Below are positions 25,831-34,653 of a DNA stretch of 64,000 nt, in pieces. Origin of the DNA: Verrucomicrobiaceae bacterium (GTDB lineage Bacteria > Verrucomicrobiota > Verrucomicrobiia > Verrucomicrobiales > Verrucomicrobiaceae); contig CANGYJ010000006.1 in NCBI GenBank assembly GCA_947458455.1, positions 186,001-250,000 on the forward strand, in the 5' to 3' direction. The notes beneath the pieces were generated by a model that was not told the origin of the DNA, did no database searches, and saw only the letters and a program-made list of their open reading frames with translations. The position numbers and the translations under genes are program-made. Each line of letters opens with the position of its first letter. The stretch's first letter is position 1.

Positions 25831-26430
25831 ATGAGCAACCTTCATCGAATCTGCGTCTACTGCGGCTCCAGCGCCGGAAACAATCCCGCCCACCGCGCCA
25901 CCGCAAAGGCACTCGGTGGCTTATTGGCGCGTGAAGGCATCACCGTGGTTTATGGCGGCGGAAACATCGGCCTCATGGGCGCGGTGGCAGACGGAGCACT
26001 CGCCGCAGGCGGTAAGGTCATCGGCGTGATCCCTCAATCCCTGCTCGAAAAGGAGCTCGGGCATCGCGACGTCACCGAGCTGCATGTGACAAGCAGCATG
26101 CACGAGCGAAAGCAGATGATGGTGGACCTCAGCGATGGCTTCATCGCCCTTCCCGGCGGCTTTGGCACGCTCGATGAACTCTTTGAGACACTCACCTGGC
26201 TCCAGCTCGGCTTTCACGACAAGCCCGTGGGCCTGCTGAATGCCGGCGGTTTCTTCGATGGCCTCACCACCTTCATCACGCACATGAGCCGCGAAGGTTT
26301 TCTGAAGCCCGAGCACGCCGATTGCGTGCTCGTCGAGACCGATGCCGAAAAACTGCTCTCCCGCATGCGCAGCTTCCGTCCGCCGGATTTGGGCAAATGG
26401 ATCGAAAAGCTAGCGGCAGAAGCTCGCTGA
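25831..26430 (+). CDS. LOG-family protein (TIGR00730, lysine-decarboxylase-like fold)
   Basis: The start is ATG 25831 (MSNLHRICVYCGSSAG), 199 residues. The signatures are VVYGGGNIGLMGAVADGAL and the LPGGFGTLDELFE motif (PGGxGTxxE), which binds nucleotide phosphoribose. Members hydrolyse nucleoside 5'-monophosphates such as cytokinin riboside phosphate to release the base; bacterial versions may serve in nucleotide salvage or detoxification. The gene lies 19 bases after the YkgJ gene and is probably part of the same transcript. Confidence 0.93.
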   Translation: MSNLHRICVYCGSSAGNNPAHRATAKALGGLLAREGITVVYGGGNIGLMGAVADGALAAGGKVIGVIPQSLLEKELGHRDVTELHVTSSMHERKQMMVDLSDGFIALPGGFGTLDELFETLTWLQLGFHDKPVGLLNAGGFFDGLTTFITHMSREGFLKPEHADCVLVETDAEKLLSRMRSFRPPDLGKWIEKLAAEAR

Positions 26431-26439
26431 CCTTCACGA

Positions 26440-28509
26440 TCACTTCGCGGGCAGCCACTGCGCAGCGTCGATGATCACATGGCCGGAGGTGCCTTCGTTG
26501 CGGATTTCGAGCCAGCCGGTTTTGCCGGACTCGAAGCGGAAGGTGCCGAGAGGCATCAGGTTGTGCTTCTCGGTGGGCTTTTCCTTTTGGTTCACGATCA
26601 CCGTTTTCTCACCGTCGGCGTGGTGGATGATGACGGGGACTTTTTCGGCACGGTTGGCGAGCGCGGTGTAGGCGATGGCGACGCGATACTGGCCTGCGGC
26701 GGGGAGATTGGGCGTGAAGCGAGCCTTTTGCTCGCCTTTGAGGCTGTCGCTATCGTGGCGATAGCCTTGGCCGACGAAACCGGGGGTGGTGTGGCCTTCG
26801 GAGCTGAAGCCGGTCAGATCGGCCTCGCTGTCATCGACGACGATGCCGCCGAGTTGCTCCTTGGTGAAGGCGACGTGCTCGGGCATGGGCGGGGATTCGA
26901 AATCGAGCATCTGGCCATCGGCGAGGAGCTTCTCTTTGAGCTTGGTGTAGTCGAGCTTTTGCAGTTCAACGCCGTTTTCAATGGCAAGCACGGCAGCGGT
27001 GGCGGCGCTTTGGCCCATGACCATGAAGACGGGCTCCATGCGGATGCTGCCATACGAAATGTGGCTGGCGCTGAGGCAGACGGGCACGAGCAGGTTCGTG
27101 CATTGCTCCGCCTTCGGCGTGATGCTACGGTAGCTGATCGGATACGGACGCACGCCGATCTGGATGTCGCCCTCGTTGCGGGCAAAGCCTTCCGCTGTGA
27201 CGTAGCGCTGCGTGTGGTGGCTGTCCATGTTGTAGGCACCCATGCCGACGCTGTCCTCGACGATGACGCGGCGTTTGCAGTTCTGCTCGCTCATGACGTA
27301 ACCGCCAATCAGGCGGCGGGCCTCACGCACATACATCTGGCGCGGCCAGTTGCCGTTGTCGGTGAACTCATCCTTCGCCAAGCCCCATTGCGAGTAATAG
27401 GCGCGGATTTTCTCCGGCACACGCGGATGATTGGCGAGCGTCCACATGAGGCCTTTTTGATAATCCTCATGCGCTTTCCAGATCTTTGCCCGCGTGGCGT
27501 AATCGGCGTCCGGGTAGTCGTAGTTCATGCCGATCATGTCGGTGCTGAAGGCGAAGTTGTTGTTCGTGTCCGTTTTGCGGTTCGGCATCGGCGTGGGTGC
27601 CCAAGGATGGCGGGGATCACCGGCCTCACCGTTGCGCAGAAGCAGCTCGAACTGCTTTTCGTCGTAGTTTTCGGGCTTCGCAAAGGGGACGCGGTTGGAA
27701 TCGTCGTCCGTGTTGCACATGCGGAAGTTGTAGGCCTGGATGCGGTGGTCGCCGTCGCCATCATTGCCCCGCGGCATTGGTGTGACGCCCGAAACCAGCC
27801 CGCTGGAGGGATCACCCGGCTTCACATACGGATCGACGTTTTTGACGAACTGATGATGCTTCGCCCCGGCCATCTGGAGGCCGTTGATGCTTTCGCCATA
27901 GAGCGAATTCGGCTCGCGACCGACGTGGTAACTCACACCCGCCTTCGCCATGAGATCGCCTTCGTAGCTGGCGTCGATGAACATAGCGCCCTCGAACTCC
28001 TCGCCACTCTCCATGACAATCTTGACGATCCTTGCCCCTTCTTTGACCACACCCTTGTTCAAATCGAGCCGTTCACCGAACACGACCGTCACCTTGTCCT
28101 TCACCTTGGCAAGCATCGCATCGTAAATCTCCGTCGCGGCATGCGGCTCGAAGGTCCACATGGTTGTTTCGGTGCTGGAGTTGCCGTGCGGGCGCTTGGC
28201 GTAGTATTGCTCGCGGGTCTGCTGCTTCCACTTCGCGGGATCGGCGTAGTAGGTGAAGACGTTGGCATAAAACTCACGCGAGATGCCGCCGATGGCCTTT
28301 TTGTTGCCGATGTCCGTCGCACCGAGTCCGCCGGTGGTCAGGCCGCCGAGAAATTTTGTTGGTTCGATCAAAACGGCCGTTTTACCCATGCGAGCCGTCT
28401 GAATGGCCGCCGCGACACCACCGGACGTGCCGCCGTAAATGACCACATCCGGCGCGGCGAAAGCTTGGACGGCAAAAAGAGCGAAAAGCGAGGTCAGGAC
28501 GGGTTTCAT
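26440..28509 (-). CDS. Secreted FAD-dependent oxidoreductase (xanthan-lyase-like)
   Basis: The start is set at ATG 28509 (MKPVLTSLFALFAV) so the protein begins with a signal peptide. It is 689 residues: the dinucleotide-binding motif VVIYGGTSGGVAAAIQTAR at about residues 22-40, then conserved FAD_oxidored stretches LGGLTTGGLGATDIG, GISREFYANVF and FIDASYEGDLMAKAGV. The last 130 residues form a beta domain like the golvesin/xanthan-lyase CBD type, with a DAAQWLP ending. Such proteins are numerous in Verrucomicrobia and Planctomycetes. The substrate is unknown; extracytoplasmic sugar or lyase chemistry is likely. Confidence 0.88.
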   Translation of the reverse strand: MKPVLTSLFALFAVQAFAAPDVVIYGGTSGGVAAAIQTARMGKTAVLIEPTKFLGGLTTGGLGATDIGNKKAIGGISREFYANVFTYYADPAKWKQQTREQYYAKRPHGNSSTETTMWTFEPHAATEIYDAMLAKVKDKVTVVFGERLDLNKGVVKEGARIVKIVMESGEEFEGAMFIDASYEGDLMAKAGVSYHVGREPNSLYGESINGLQMAGAKHHQFVKNVDPYVKPGDPSSGLVSGVTPMPRGNDGDGDHRIQAYNFRMCNTDDDSNRVPFAKPENYDEKQFELLLRNGEAGDPRHPWAPTPMPNRKTDTNNNFAFSTDMIGMNYDYPDADYATRAKIWKAHEDYQKGLMWTLANHPRVPEKIRAYYSQWGLAKDEFTDNGNWPRQMYVREARRLIGGYVMSEQNCKRRVIVEDSVGMGAYNMDSHHTQRYVTAEGFARNEGDIQIGVRPYPISYRSITPKAEQCTNLLVPVCLSASHISYGSIRMEPVFMVMGQSAATAAVLAIENGVELQKLDYTKLKEKLLADGQMLDFESPPMPEHVAFTKEQLGGIVVDDSEADLTGFSSEGHTTPGFVGQGYRHDSDSLKGEQKARFTPNLPAAGQYRVAIAYTALANRAEKVPVIIHHADGEKTVIVNQKEKPTEKHNLMPLGTFRFESGKTGWLEIRNEGTSGHVIIDAAQWLPAK

Positions 28510-28563
28510 GGGCGGAATCAAACGAACCGCCCAGGAAGGTTTATGCGCCATTTGACCTCAAAC

Positions 28564-29298
28564 TCAGAAGCGAACGGTGAAGCCCGCGCTGAGATAATGG
28601 AACAAGGCAGAGGAGTAGGTGGTATCACTGTCCACGCCACCTTCGAGGACGCGGTAGCCGAGGCGAAGGGCGAGTTTTTCGGTGGGATGATACTGGATGG
28701 CGGCGAGGACGTCTTCGGCGCGGCCGCTGGGTCCCACGAGAGCATCGCCTTCGAAGAGGAAGCTGAATTTTGGCGCGAAACGCCAGTTGAGGCGGAAATT
28801 GATGAGCGGGACGAAGCCGAGGTTCGAATCGCGGGCGGAGAGGCCGCCCTGATCGACCTGGATGGAGGCATCGCGGAGCTTGCCGGTGATGCCGAGGCCG
28901 AAGGTGAGGTCATCACGGGTGATGAAGTTGTAGCGGTAGGTGAGACGATAAGAATCGAAGCGGTAACGAGCCGTGGTGGGCGCACCGGCGGCGAAGGCGG
29001 TGCCGGCGAAGTTGACCGGCGTGGCGAAGGCTCCATCTGCCTCGGTGCGCAGTGGGGCGAAGAGGAAGGAGATGTCGTGATGGAGGCCAAGATGATAGGT
29101 GGCACGCGTGCGGAAGAAGGCGGTGGGGTCGGATTTGAGATCATCGGACAGGGAGAAGAGCGTGCCGGTATCCGCCGGGATACGGATGTCATTAGCTCCG
29201 GTCCAAACAGCACCGGATTCGAAATCGACGCTGTAGTCGGCACGAGCCACGGTAGAGCTAAAAACGAGGAGCGAGGCAAAAAGGAGGCAGGTTTTCAT
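28564..29298 (-). CDS. Outer-membrane beta-barrel protein (hypothetical)
   Basis: The start at ATG 29298 (MKTCLLFASLLVFSSTVARA) gives a clear signal peptide and a 244-residue product. The mature part consists of alternating hydrophobic/polar strands (YRFDSYRLTYRYNF, LTFGLGITGKLRDASI, LALRLGYRVLEGGVD) and ends with an aromatic residue, as expected for a barrel inserted by BAM: the last residues are SAGFTVRF. No specific family is recognised. It stands 47 bases downstream of the zinc peptidase gene and 54 bases upstream of the FAD oxidoreductase gene, on the same strand. Confidence 0.75.
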   Translation of the reverse strand: MKTCLLFASLLVFSSTVARADYSVDFESGAVWTGANDIRIPADTGTLFSLSDDLKSDPTAFFRTRATYHLGLHHDISFLFAPLRTEADGAFATPVNFAGTAFAAGAPTTARYRFDSYRLTYRYNFITRDDLTFGLGITGKLRDASIQVDQGGLSARDSNLGFVPLINFRLNWRFAPKFSFLFEGDALVGPSGRAEDVLAAIQYHPTEKLALRLGYRVLEGGVDSDTTYSSALFHYLSAGFTVRF

Positions 29299-29345
29299 AA
29301 AGTCAGCACACAAACGCTCCTCGAGGCCGGACGGATTCAACTACT

Positions 29346-30044
29346 TCACCCAGGCCTCGATTTGCCCGAGCCGGGCAGAGCGCTGAGGAAAAAGTAGCGT
29401 GGTGAGCGGAGGATGTCTCCGACCTCACGGATGGCCATACAGAAGAGGAGCTCGCCGAGGCGCTGGTGCGCCTGAGGATGGCGCTCGAGCTGACGTTCCA
29501 AAAAGGCACGCAGGCGGCGGTTGGCGGCGAATTCGATCATGACGGTGCCGAGATTGAGGAAGACGAGGAGGCTAAAAACGGCGGCGAGCACGAGGATGGC
29601 CACACGGGGCACGAAAACGCGGCCGATCATGAGTCCGATGAGCGCCATCGCGACGGCCACGGGGATGTAGCGGCACATGCGGATGACGCTTTGCCGCCAT
29701 TTGAGTTCAGCGAGGCCTTCCGCCGTGGTATGCAGGGCATGAGCGGCCTCGTGCAAAGCGGCAGCCCAGGCGCTGAGGGTGGTCCCTTGCGCTGTGCTGT
29801 GGCGTAAAAACAAGCGACGGCGCACAGGATCGAAGTAATCGGTGACGACGCCGTTGTGCTCGACGATCTGCACATCCATCACCCCTTCGCTTTCCAGAAA
29901 TAGCAGGGCAATTTCTCCTCCCGTGTGTGCGGTGGGACTGGTAACCTGCGATCCTTTGGCCATCATCGAGGCATACCTGCCGAGTGCCCATTGGCTGATG
30001 CCGAAGGCGAGCACGGCGAGGATGAGAAGGACGACGAAGACCAT
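29346..30044 (-). CDS. Membrane zinc metallopeptidase (YugP-like)
   Basis: The start is placed at ATG 30044 (MVFVVLLILAVLAFG), giving an N-terminal membrane helix and 232 residues. The zinc motif is ALHEAAHALH (HExxH), followed by three or so further helices (YIPVAVAMALIGLMIG, VAILVLAAVFSLLVFLN) and a Glu-containing IEFAANRRLRAFL segment where the third ligand is expected. This order matches the neutral zinc metallopeptidase family of YugP (PF04298). The C-terminal tail is shorter than usual. It is probably a membrane quality-control protease. Confidence 0.8.
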   Translation of the reverse strand: MVFVVLLILAVLAFGISQWALGRYASMMAKGSQVTSPTAHTGGEIALLFLESEGVMDVQIVEHNGVVTDYFDPVRRRLFLRHSTAQGTTLSAWAAALHEAAHALHTTAEGLAELKWRQSVIRMCRYIPVAVAMALIGLMIGRVFVPRVAILVLAAVFSLLVFLNLGTVMIEFAANRRLRAFLERQLERHPQAHQRLGELLFCMAIREVGDILRSPRYFFLSALPGSGKSRPG

Positions 30045-30098
30045 GGCTTCATCCTTGGCGCGATGCCCGAACGGCCGCAACCGCGTTCATTGAAACCA

Positions 30099-30746
30099 TC
30101 AATCGGCCTTTCGATAGGCGACGATACCCTGAGCAATGCCTTCGGCGATGCGAGCGCGGAATTCACCGGTCATCATGCGGGCACGTTCGGAGGGATTGCT
30201 GACGAAGCCGCACTCGACGAGCACGGCGGGATTTTTCGTGGTGGAGCGGATGACGTGAAAGCTGGCGCTTTTGACACCGCGATGCGTCATTTTCGTGCGC
30301 TGAACGAGATAGGCTTGGATATAGGCCGCGAGGGTGTAGCTGGAAGAGAAGTGGTAGTAGGTCTCGGCTCCTGCGCCACTGCCGCCACGGTTGTAGTTGT
30401 AGTGAATGCTGACGAAGATGGCATTTCCCACGCGGTTGCCGGTGGCGGAGCGGTCCTGCAACGGGATGAAGACATCGCGACTGCGGGTCATGACGACCTT
30501 GAGACCCTGCTTTTTAAGGAGTTGCTCGACGCGACGGGCGGTATCGAGGGCGAGATGCTTTTCATACACATAGCCGATGGCGGCACCGCGATCATGGGCA
30601 CCATGGCCGGGATCGAGGATGACGGTGTCAAAGGCTGCGGCGGAGCGAGTAAGCAGTGCCATGACGAGGCAGCCCAACAACGGCCAACGAAAGGCGGCGA
30701 GAAAAAGGGTGGAGGAGCGGGAAAGCGAAGCGCGTAAAGGAGACAT
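30099..30746 (-). CDS. N-acetylmuramoyl-L-alanine amidase (Amidase_3)
   Basis: The start is set at ATG 30746 (MSPLRASLSRSS); an in-frame ATG 48 bases upstream is possible. The 215-residue product has an N-terminal hydrophobic export segment and the zinc amidase_3 domain: VILDPGHGAHDRG with the first His ligand, a Glu in VYEKHLALDTARR, FVSIHYNYN with the second His, and VLVECGFVSNPSE with the catalytic Glu. It cleaves the amide bond between MurNAc and the stem peptide during cell separation or wall turnover. No AMIN or LysM domain is present. Confidence 0.93.
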   Translation of the reverse strand: MSPLRASLSRSSTLFLAAFRWPLLGCLVMALLTRSAAAFDTVILDPGHGAHDRGAAIGYVYEKHLALDTARRVEQLLKKQGLKVVMTRSRDVFIPLQDRSATGNRVGNAIFVSIHYNYNRGGSGAGAETYYHFSSSYTLAAYIQAYLVQRTKMTHRGVKSASFHVIRSTTKNPAVLVECGFVSNPSERARMMTGEFRARIAEGIAQGIVAYRKAD

Positions 30747-30855
30747 GAGGCGTGAGAGAACGAGCCTGACGGGATCGCGCACGATCACCGCCAACTCAGT
30801 AAGCGATGCAGAGGGGAAAGGGTCAAGGTGGATTTACCCTTTGCTCCTGCGTTCC

Positions 30856-30892
30856 AAAAAAATCCGCCGGATGCCAACGAGCATCCGGCGGA
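30856..30892 (-). terminator. Rho-independent terminator of the pseudopilin gene
   Basis: A perfect 12-bp stem (TCCGCCGGATGC with GCATCCGGCGGA) closes a CAACGA loop at 30863-30892. On the minus strand it is followed by seven T residues (30862-30856). It lies 22 bases past the pseudopilin stop and is the clearest intrinsic terminator in the window. Confidence 0.9.
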
Positions 30893-30914
30893 TCAGGATT
30901 GAGCGGAGGATCAA

Positions 30915-31817
30915 TTAATTGCCAAGGGGCGAAGGAGCAGCACCTGGAAGCGGAGCGCCAAGAGGTGCCCCGAGAGGAGCGCCACCGGGAGCCTGACCTG
31001 GAAGCGGCTGACCGAGAGGCTGACCAAGCCCACCACCAAGGGGGCTACCGAGAGGACCACCACCCAAGGGACCACCGAGGGGATTGTTGGGGTCCCCTCC
31101 TGGCTGCCCACCACTACTGTTTGGGCCACCGTTGATCTGAGCATTCAGCACCTGCTGCACCTGGCCGGGAGTAGCCTGAGTGAACATGTCTAGCCCGCCC
31201 GCCATTTGCTTGACAGTGACCATGCCGATCTTGGCGGCGAGGTCCACGACCTCAGCACCACCGTCATTGCGACCGATGATGACCTGACCACCAGGCCAGG
31301 TGCGGCCCGGACGGATCTGGCCGGCCACATTGGCATTCCACTGCGGAGGCCAGGAGAGGGCGGCCACATTTTCATACACGAGCGGGATGTTTCCAGCGCT
31401 GGTATCCGTGAGGCCCTGGGTCATCGCCCAGTGGTTCTCATTGCTGCTAAGAGCCATGCCGTAGTTTGGAGGCGTACCGAGATTGGCATCCGGGTTGTAA
31501 CCGGCCGGGCAGCCAAAGATGCGCTCATCCGTGACGACCTGCTCCTGGATCATGAAGCGGAAGGCGTCATTGGCATTCATGGCGGTGCCGCCTGTGTAGG
31601 GGTTATTCACCGAGTCAGGGTACTGGCTGTTATTGCGCGTGGCGAACTGCTTCATCGAGACGATGACCTGCTTGCAGTTACTGACGCCCTTCATCTGGTT
31701 GCCCTGTCGCTGGACGGAGTTGAAGGCGGGGACGGCGAGGCTGGCGAGGATGGCGATGATGGTGATCACCACCAGCAGCTCGATCAGCGTGAAGCCGCGA
31801 TTGTTTGGTTTTTTCAT
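30915..31817 (-). CDS. Type II secretion/pilin-like pseudopilin with Gly-Pro-Leu tail
   Basis: The ATG at 31817 (MKKPNNRG) places the class III prepilin site correctly: [18 protein letters not shown], with the Glu at +5. The 300-residue product has a central globular pseudopilin domain of the DUF1559-like/Verrucomicrobia type (with [23 protein letters not shown]) and a remarkable last 75 residues dominated by glycine, proline and leucine in repeats such as [17 protein letters not shown]. Such pseudopilins are abundant in Verrucomicrobia and Planctomycetes. The protein is probably processed by a prepilin peptidase. A strong terminator follows. Confidence 0.88.
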   Translation of the reverse strand: MKKPNNRGFTLIELLVVITIIAILASLAVPAFNSVQRQGNQMKGVSNCKQVIVSMKQFATRNNSQYPDSVNNPYTGGTAMNANDAFRFMIQEQVVTDERIFGCPAGYNPDANLGTPPNYGMALSSNENHWAMTQGLTDTSAGNIPLVYENVAALSWPPQWNANVAGQIRPGRTWPGGQVIIGRNDGGAEVVDLAAKIGMVTVKQMAGGLDMFTQATPGQVQQVLNAQINGGPNSSGGQPGGDPNNPLGGPLGGGPLGSPLGGGLGQPLGQPLPGQAPGGAPLGAPLGAPLPGAAPSPLGN

Positions 31818-32055
31818 GTGTATGGATACGGTATGTTTTATGGGTTGGACGATGCTCTTGGCGGGGTTGGCTGCCGTGAAGCGAAATAGATTAGAACAAA
31901 ACGCCTTCGGCTTGGCGAGAAAAATTTTGCAGCATTTGCTGCCTGCCCGCAGCGAATGCTCGGCGGCCTTCGCGGCGATTGACAAGGGTATCCTCCCCGC
32001 CTTTGTAGGTGGCCCTTTCCGCCCCCTCACGACAACCCCGAGTCTCCCCACCGCC

Positions 32056-33033
<978 letters not shown>

Positions 33034-33039
33034 GCACGG

Positions 33040-33067
33040 AATAGCGAATCGAGAACCGAGAATACCT
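33040..33067 (+). repeat. Heptamer repeat in the cysK-TPR gap
   Basis: Four units in exact 7-base phase (AATAGCG, AATCGAG, AACCGAG, AATACCT) fill the gap and end 2 bases before the GTG start of the next gene. They match the heptads ahead of moxR (ACCGAGA) in sequence and position relative to a start codon. Confidence 0.8.
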
Positions 33068-33069
33068 TT

Positions 33070-34059
33070 GTGAGCAACGAACCCTCCAACAATCCCGCCG
33101 CCTTTGAACCCTCCGCTCAGGAGCAGGCTCTCAACGGCCAGTTTAAAAAAATCCTCCTGCTTTTCGGGGTGATCGTCGCTGGCCTCGCTGCCTACGGCAT
33201 CATCCAGAGTAATGCCCGCACGGCAGCCGAAGCCGCTGCCGAGGCCTTCACGGGAGCGAAGACCGTGGATGACTGCGATCTGGTGGTGAAAAAGCATCCC
33301 GGCACACCGGCCGCAGCCAATGCGTTGCTACTCAAAGCCACGCTGCATTGGGAAAAGAACGAGAAAAGCTCCTGCGTGGAGGCTTTGAAGGCCTATCTGG
33401 CTGGGCACAAGGATCACGCTTTCTACAAAGAGACGCTCCTGACGCTCGCCACCCGCCTCGAAGCGATGGGTGAAAAGAGCGAAGCCAAAGCCGCCTACGA
33501 GCGAGTCATCTCCGAGCTGGCTGGCTCCGAACTCGCCCAACTCTCCCAGCTCCGCCTCGGAGATATGCTGTGGGCCGATGGCAAGGAAGAGGAAGCCAAA
33601 AAAGCCTACGAAGAGGCTGGCACCAAATACCCCGGCGTGACCGCCTTTGAAGGCGACAGCAAGACTCGCCTCGAATGGATCGCGGCGAACCTTCCGACCA
33701 AAGAAGTCGATGCTCCCCCCGCACCCAAGCCCGATCCAAAGACCGCCCCTGCCCTGCCAAACATCAAGCTCAACTCCGTCGAAGGCGGTATCAGCCCCAC
33801 GATCAAGCTCGGTGATACGCCTGCCATGCTCCAGCCTCCGGCCGGCGTGCCCACCTCACCCACGGCTCCCGCTCCCATCTCGGCCCCTCCTGCGGCCACA
33901 CCGCCTGCGCCGAAACCCGCTGCACCCTCGCTGGAACCTGCCAAACCTGCCTCCGCCGCTCCGAAGCTCGAAGTACCGAAATCGGCCACTTCTCCCGCCG
34001 TTCAGGTGCCTGCCACGCTTCCGGCTCCAGCTCCCGCAGCGCCTGCTCCGAAGCCTTGA
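33070..34059 (+). CDS. Membrane-anchored TPR protein with Pro/Ala-rich tail
   Basis: The start is GTG 33070 (MSNEPSNNPAAF). The 329-residue protein has one membrane helix (LLLFGVIVAGLAAYGIIQS, about residues 31-49), then tetratricopeptide-like helix pairs to about residue 205 (AANALLLKATLHWEKNEKSS, ELAQLSQLRLGDMLWADGKE), and a low-complexity tail of Pro, Ala and Lys from about residue 215 to the end. The shape resembles YfgM/CpoB-like periplasmic scaffold proteins. The partner is unknown. It follows cysK by 36 bases, most of it heptad repeat. Confidence 0.75.
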   Translation: MSNEPSNNPAAFEPSAQEQALNGQFKKILLLFGVIVAGLAAYGIIQSNARTAAEAAAEAFTGAKTVDDCDLVVKKHPGTPAAANALLLKATLHWEKNEKSSCVEALKAYLAGHKDHAFYKETLLTLATRLEAMGEKSEAKAAYERVISELAGSELAQLSQLRLGDMLWADGKEEEAKKAYEEAGTKYPGVTAFEGDSKTRLEWIAANLPTKEVDAPPAPKPDPKTAPALPNIKLNSVEGGISPTIKLGDTPAMLQPPAGVPTSPTAPAPISAPPAATPPAPKPAAPSLEPAKPASAAPKLEVPKSATSPAVQVPATLPAPAPAAPAPKP

Positions 34060-34138
34060 GGCCTATCGAAGGCTTGCTTCATCTGGGCGGACTTTCTGCT
34101 TGAACAATCGGGGCGTGTCGTGGTCTGCTAGTGCCACC

Positions 34139-34639
34139 ATGAAAAAGTCCTTCCTGTTCCTTCTGTCCGCCACCGCACTGCTCCTCTCGAGCTGCGTCTC
34201 AAGCTCACCCCAGGCTCGCATTGAGCGCAATCCGCAGCTCTACACCCAGCTCAGCGCCAAAGACCGCGAGTTGGTCACTCAAGGGACCATTCGTGAAGGC
34301 ATGACGCGTGATGCGGTCTTCCTCGCTTGGGGAGCACCGGATCAAACCACCGTTGGGCGCAAAAGCGGCCGTGAGATCGAGCAGTGGACGTATCTCGGCC
34401 AGCGCCCTGTGCGCACGATGTCGATGAATGTCGGATTTGGCTATGGCTACGGAGGCCGCTGTGGACCCTGGGGTGGTGGTCCATGGGGATGGGGTGGTGG
34501 TCCATGGGGATGGGGTGGTGGCCCTTGGGGATGGGGTGGCCCAGGCTTCGGCACCGACGTGATGTACGTGCCTTACACCGCCGGCACTGTCGGCTTTCGC
34601 AGTGGCCGCGTGAGCGAATGGCAGGCCGCTAGGCGCTGA
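34139..34639 (+). CDS. Small lipoprotein with Gly/Trp repeat segment
   Basis: The start at ATG 34139 gives 166 residues. The signal peptide ends in a lipobox (LLLSSC), so it is probably a lipoprotein. Residues 20-90 include SAKDRELVTQGTIREGMTRD and LAWGAPDQTTVGRKSGREIE, the SmpA/OmlA (BamE)-like pattern of many verrucomicrobial lipoproteins. A region of about 35 residues is almost only Gly, Trp and Pro, produced by a 21-bp tandem DNA repeat (34472-34534). The C-terminus is normal. The repeat number probably varies between strains. Confidence 0.75.
   Translation: MKKSFLFLLSATALLLSSCVSSSPQARIERNPQLYTQLSAKDRELVTQGTIREGMTRDAVFLAWGAPDQTTVGRKSGREIEQWTYLGQRPVRTMSMNVGFGYGYGGRCGPWGGGPWGWGGGPWGWGGGPWGWGGPGFGTDVMYVPYTAGTVGFRSGRVSEWQAARR
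34472..34534 (+). repeat. Three 21-bp tandem repeats inside the lipoprotein gene
   Basis: The unit GGTGGTGGTCCATGGGGATG plus G occurs at 34472, 34493 and 34514, the third with three changes. It encodes GGGPWGW three times in frame. It is a good candidate for length polymorphism. Confidence 0.9.
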
Positions 34640-34653
34640 AGCCAATTGGCTAC

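Noticed and set aside
26479-29397. A 972-codon open frame on the plus strand
   Set aside because: It is antisense to the FAD oxidoreductase and the beta-barrel gene, which have signal peptides, family motifs and good starts. Long antisense frames are common in high-GC DNA; the translation has no motif and strange Val/Asp/Gly-rich composition.
31979-32007. Sigma70 promoter of cysK
   Set aside because: The -35 TTGACA is perfect, but the -10 at 17 bases is TTTGTA, too weak to list as a feature.
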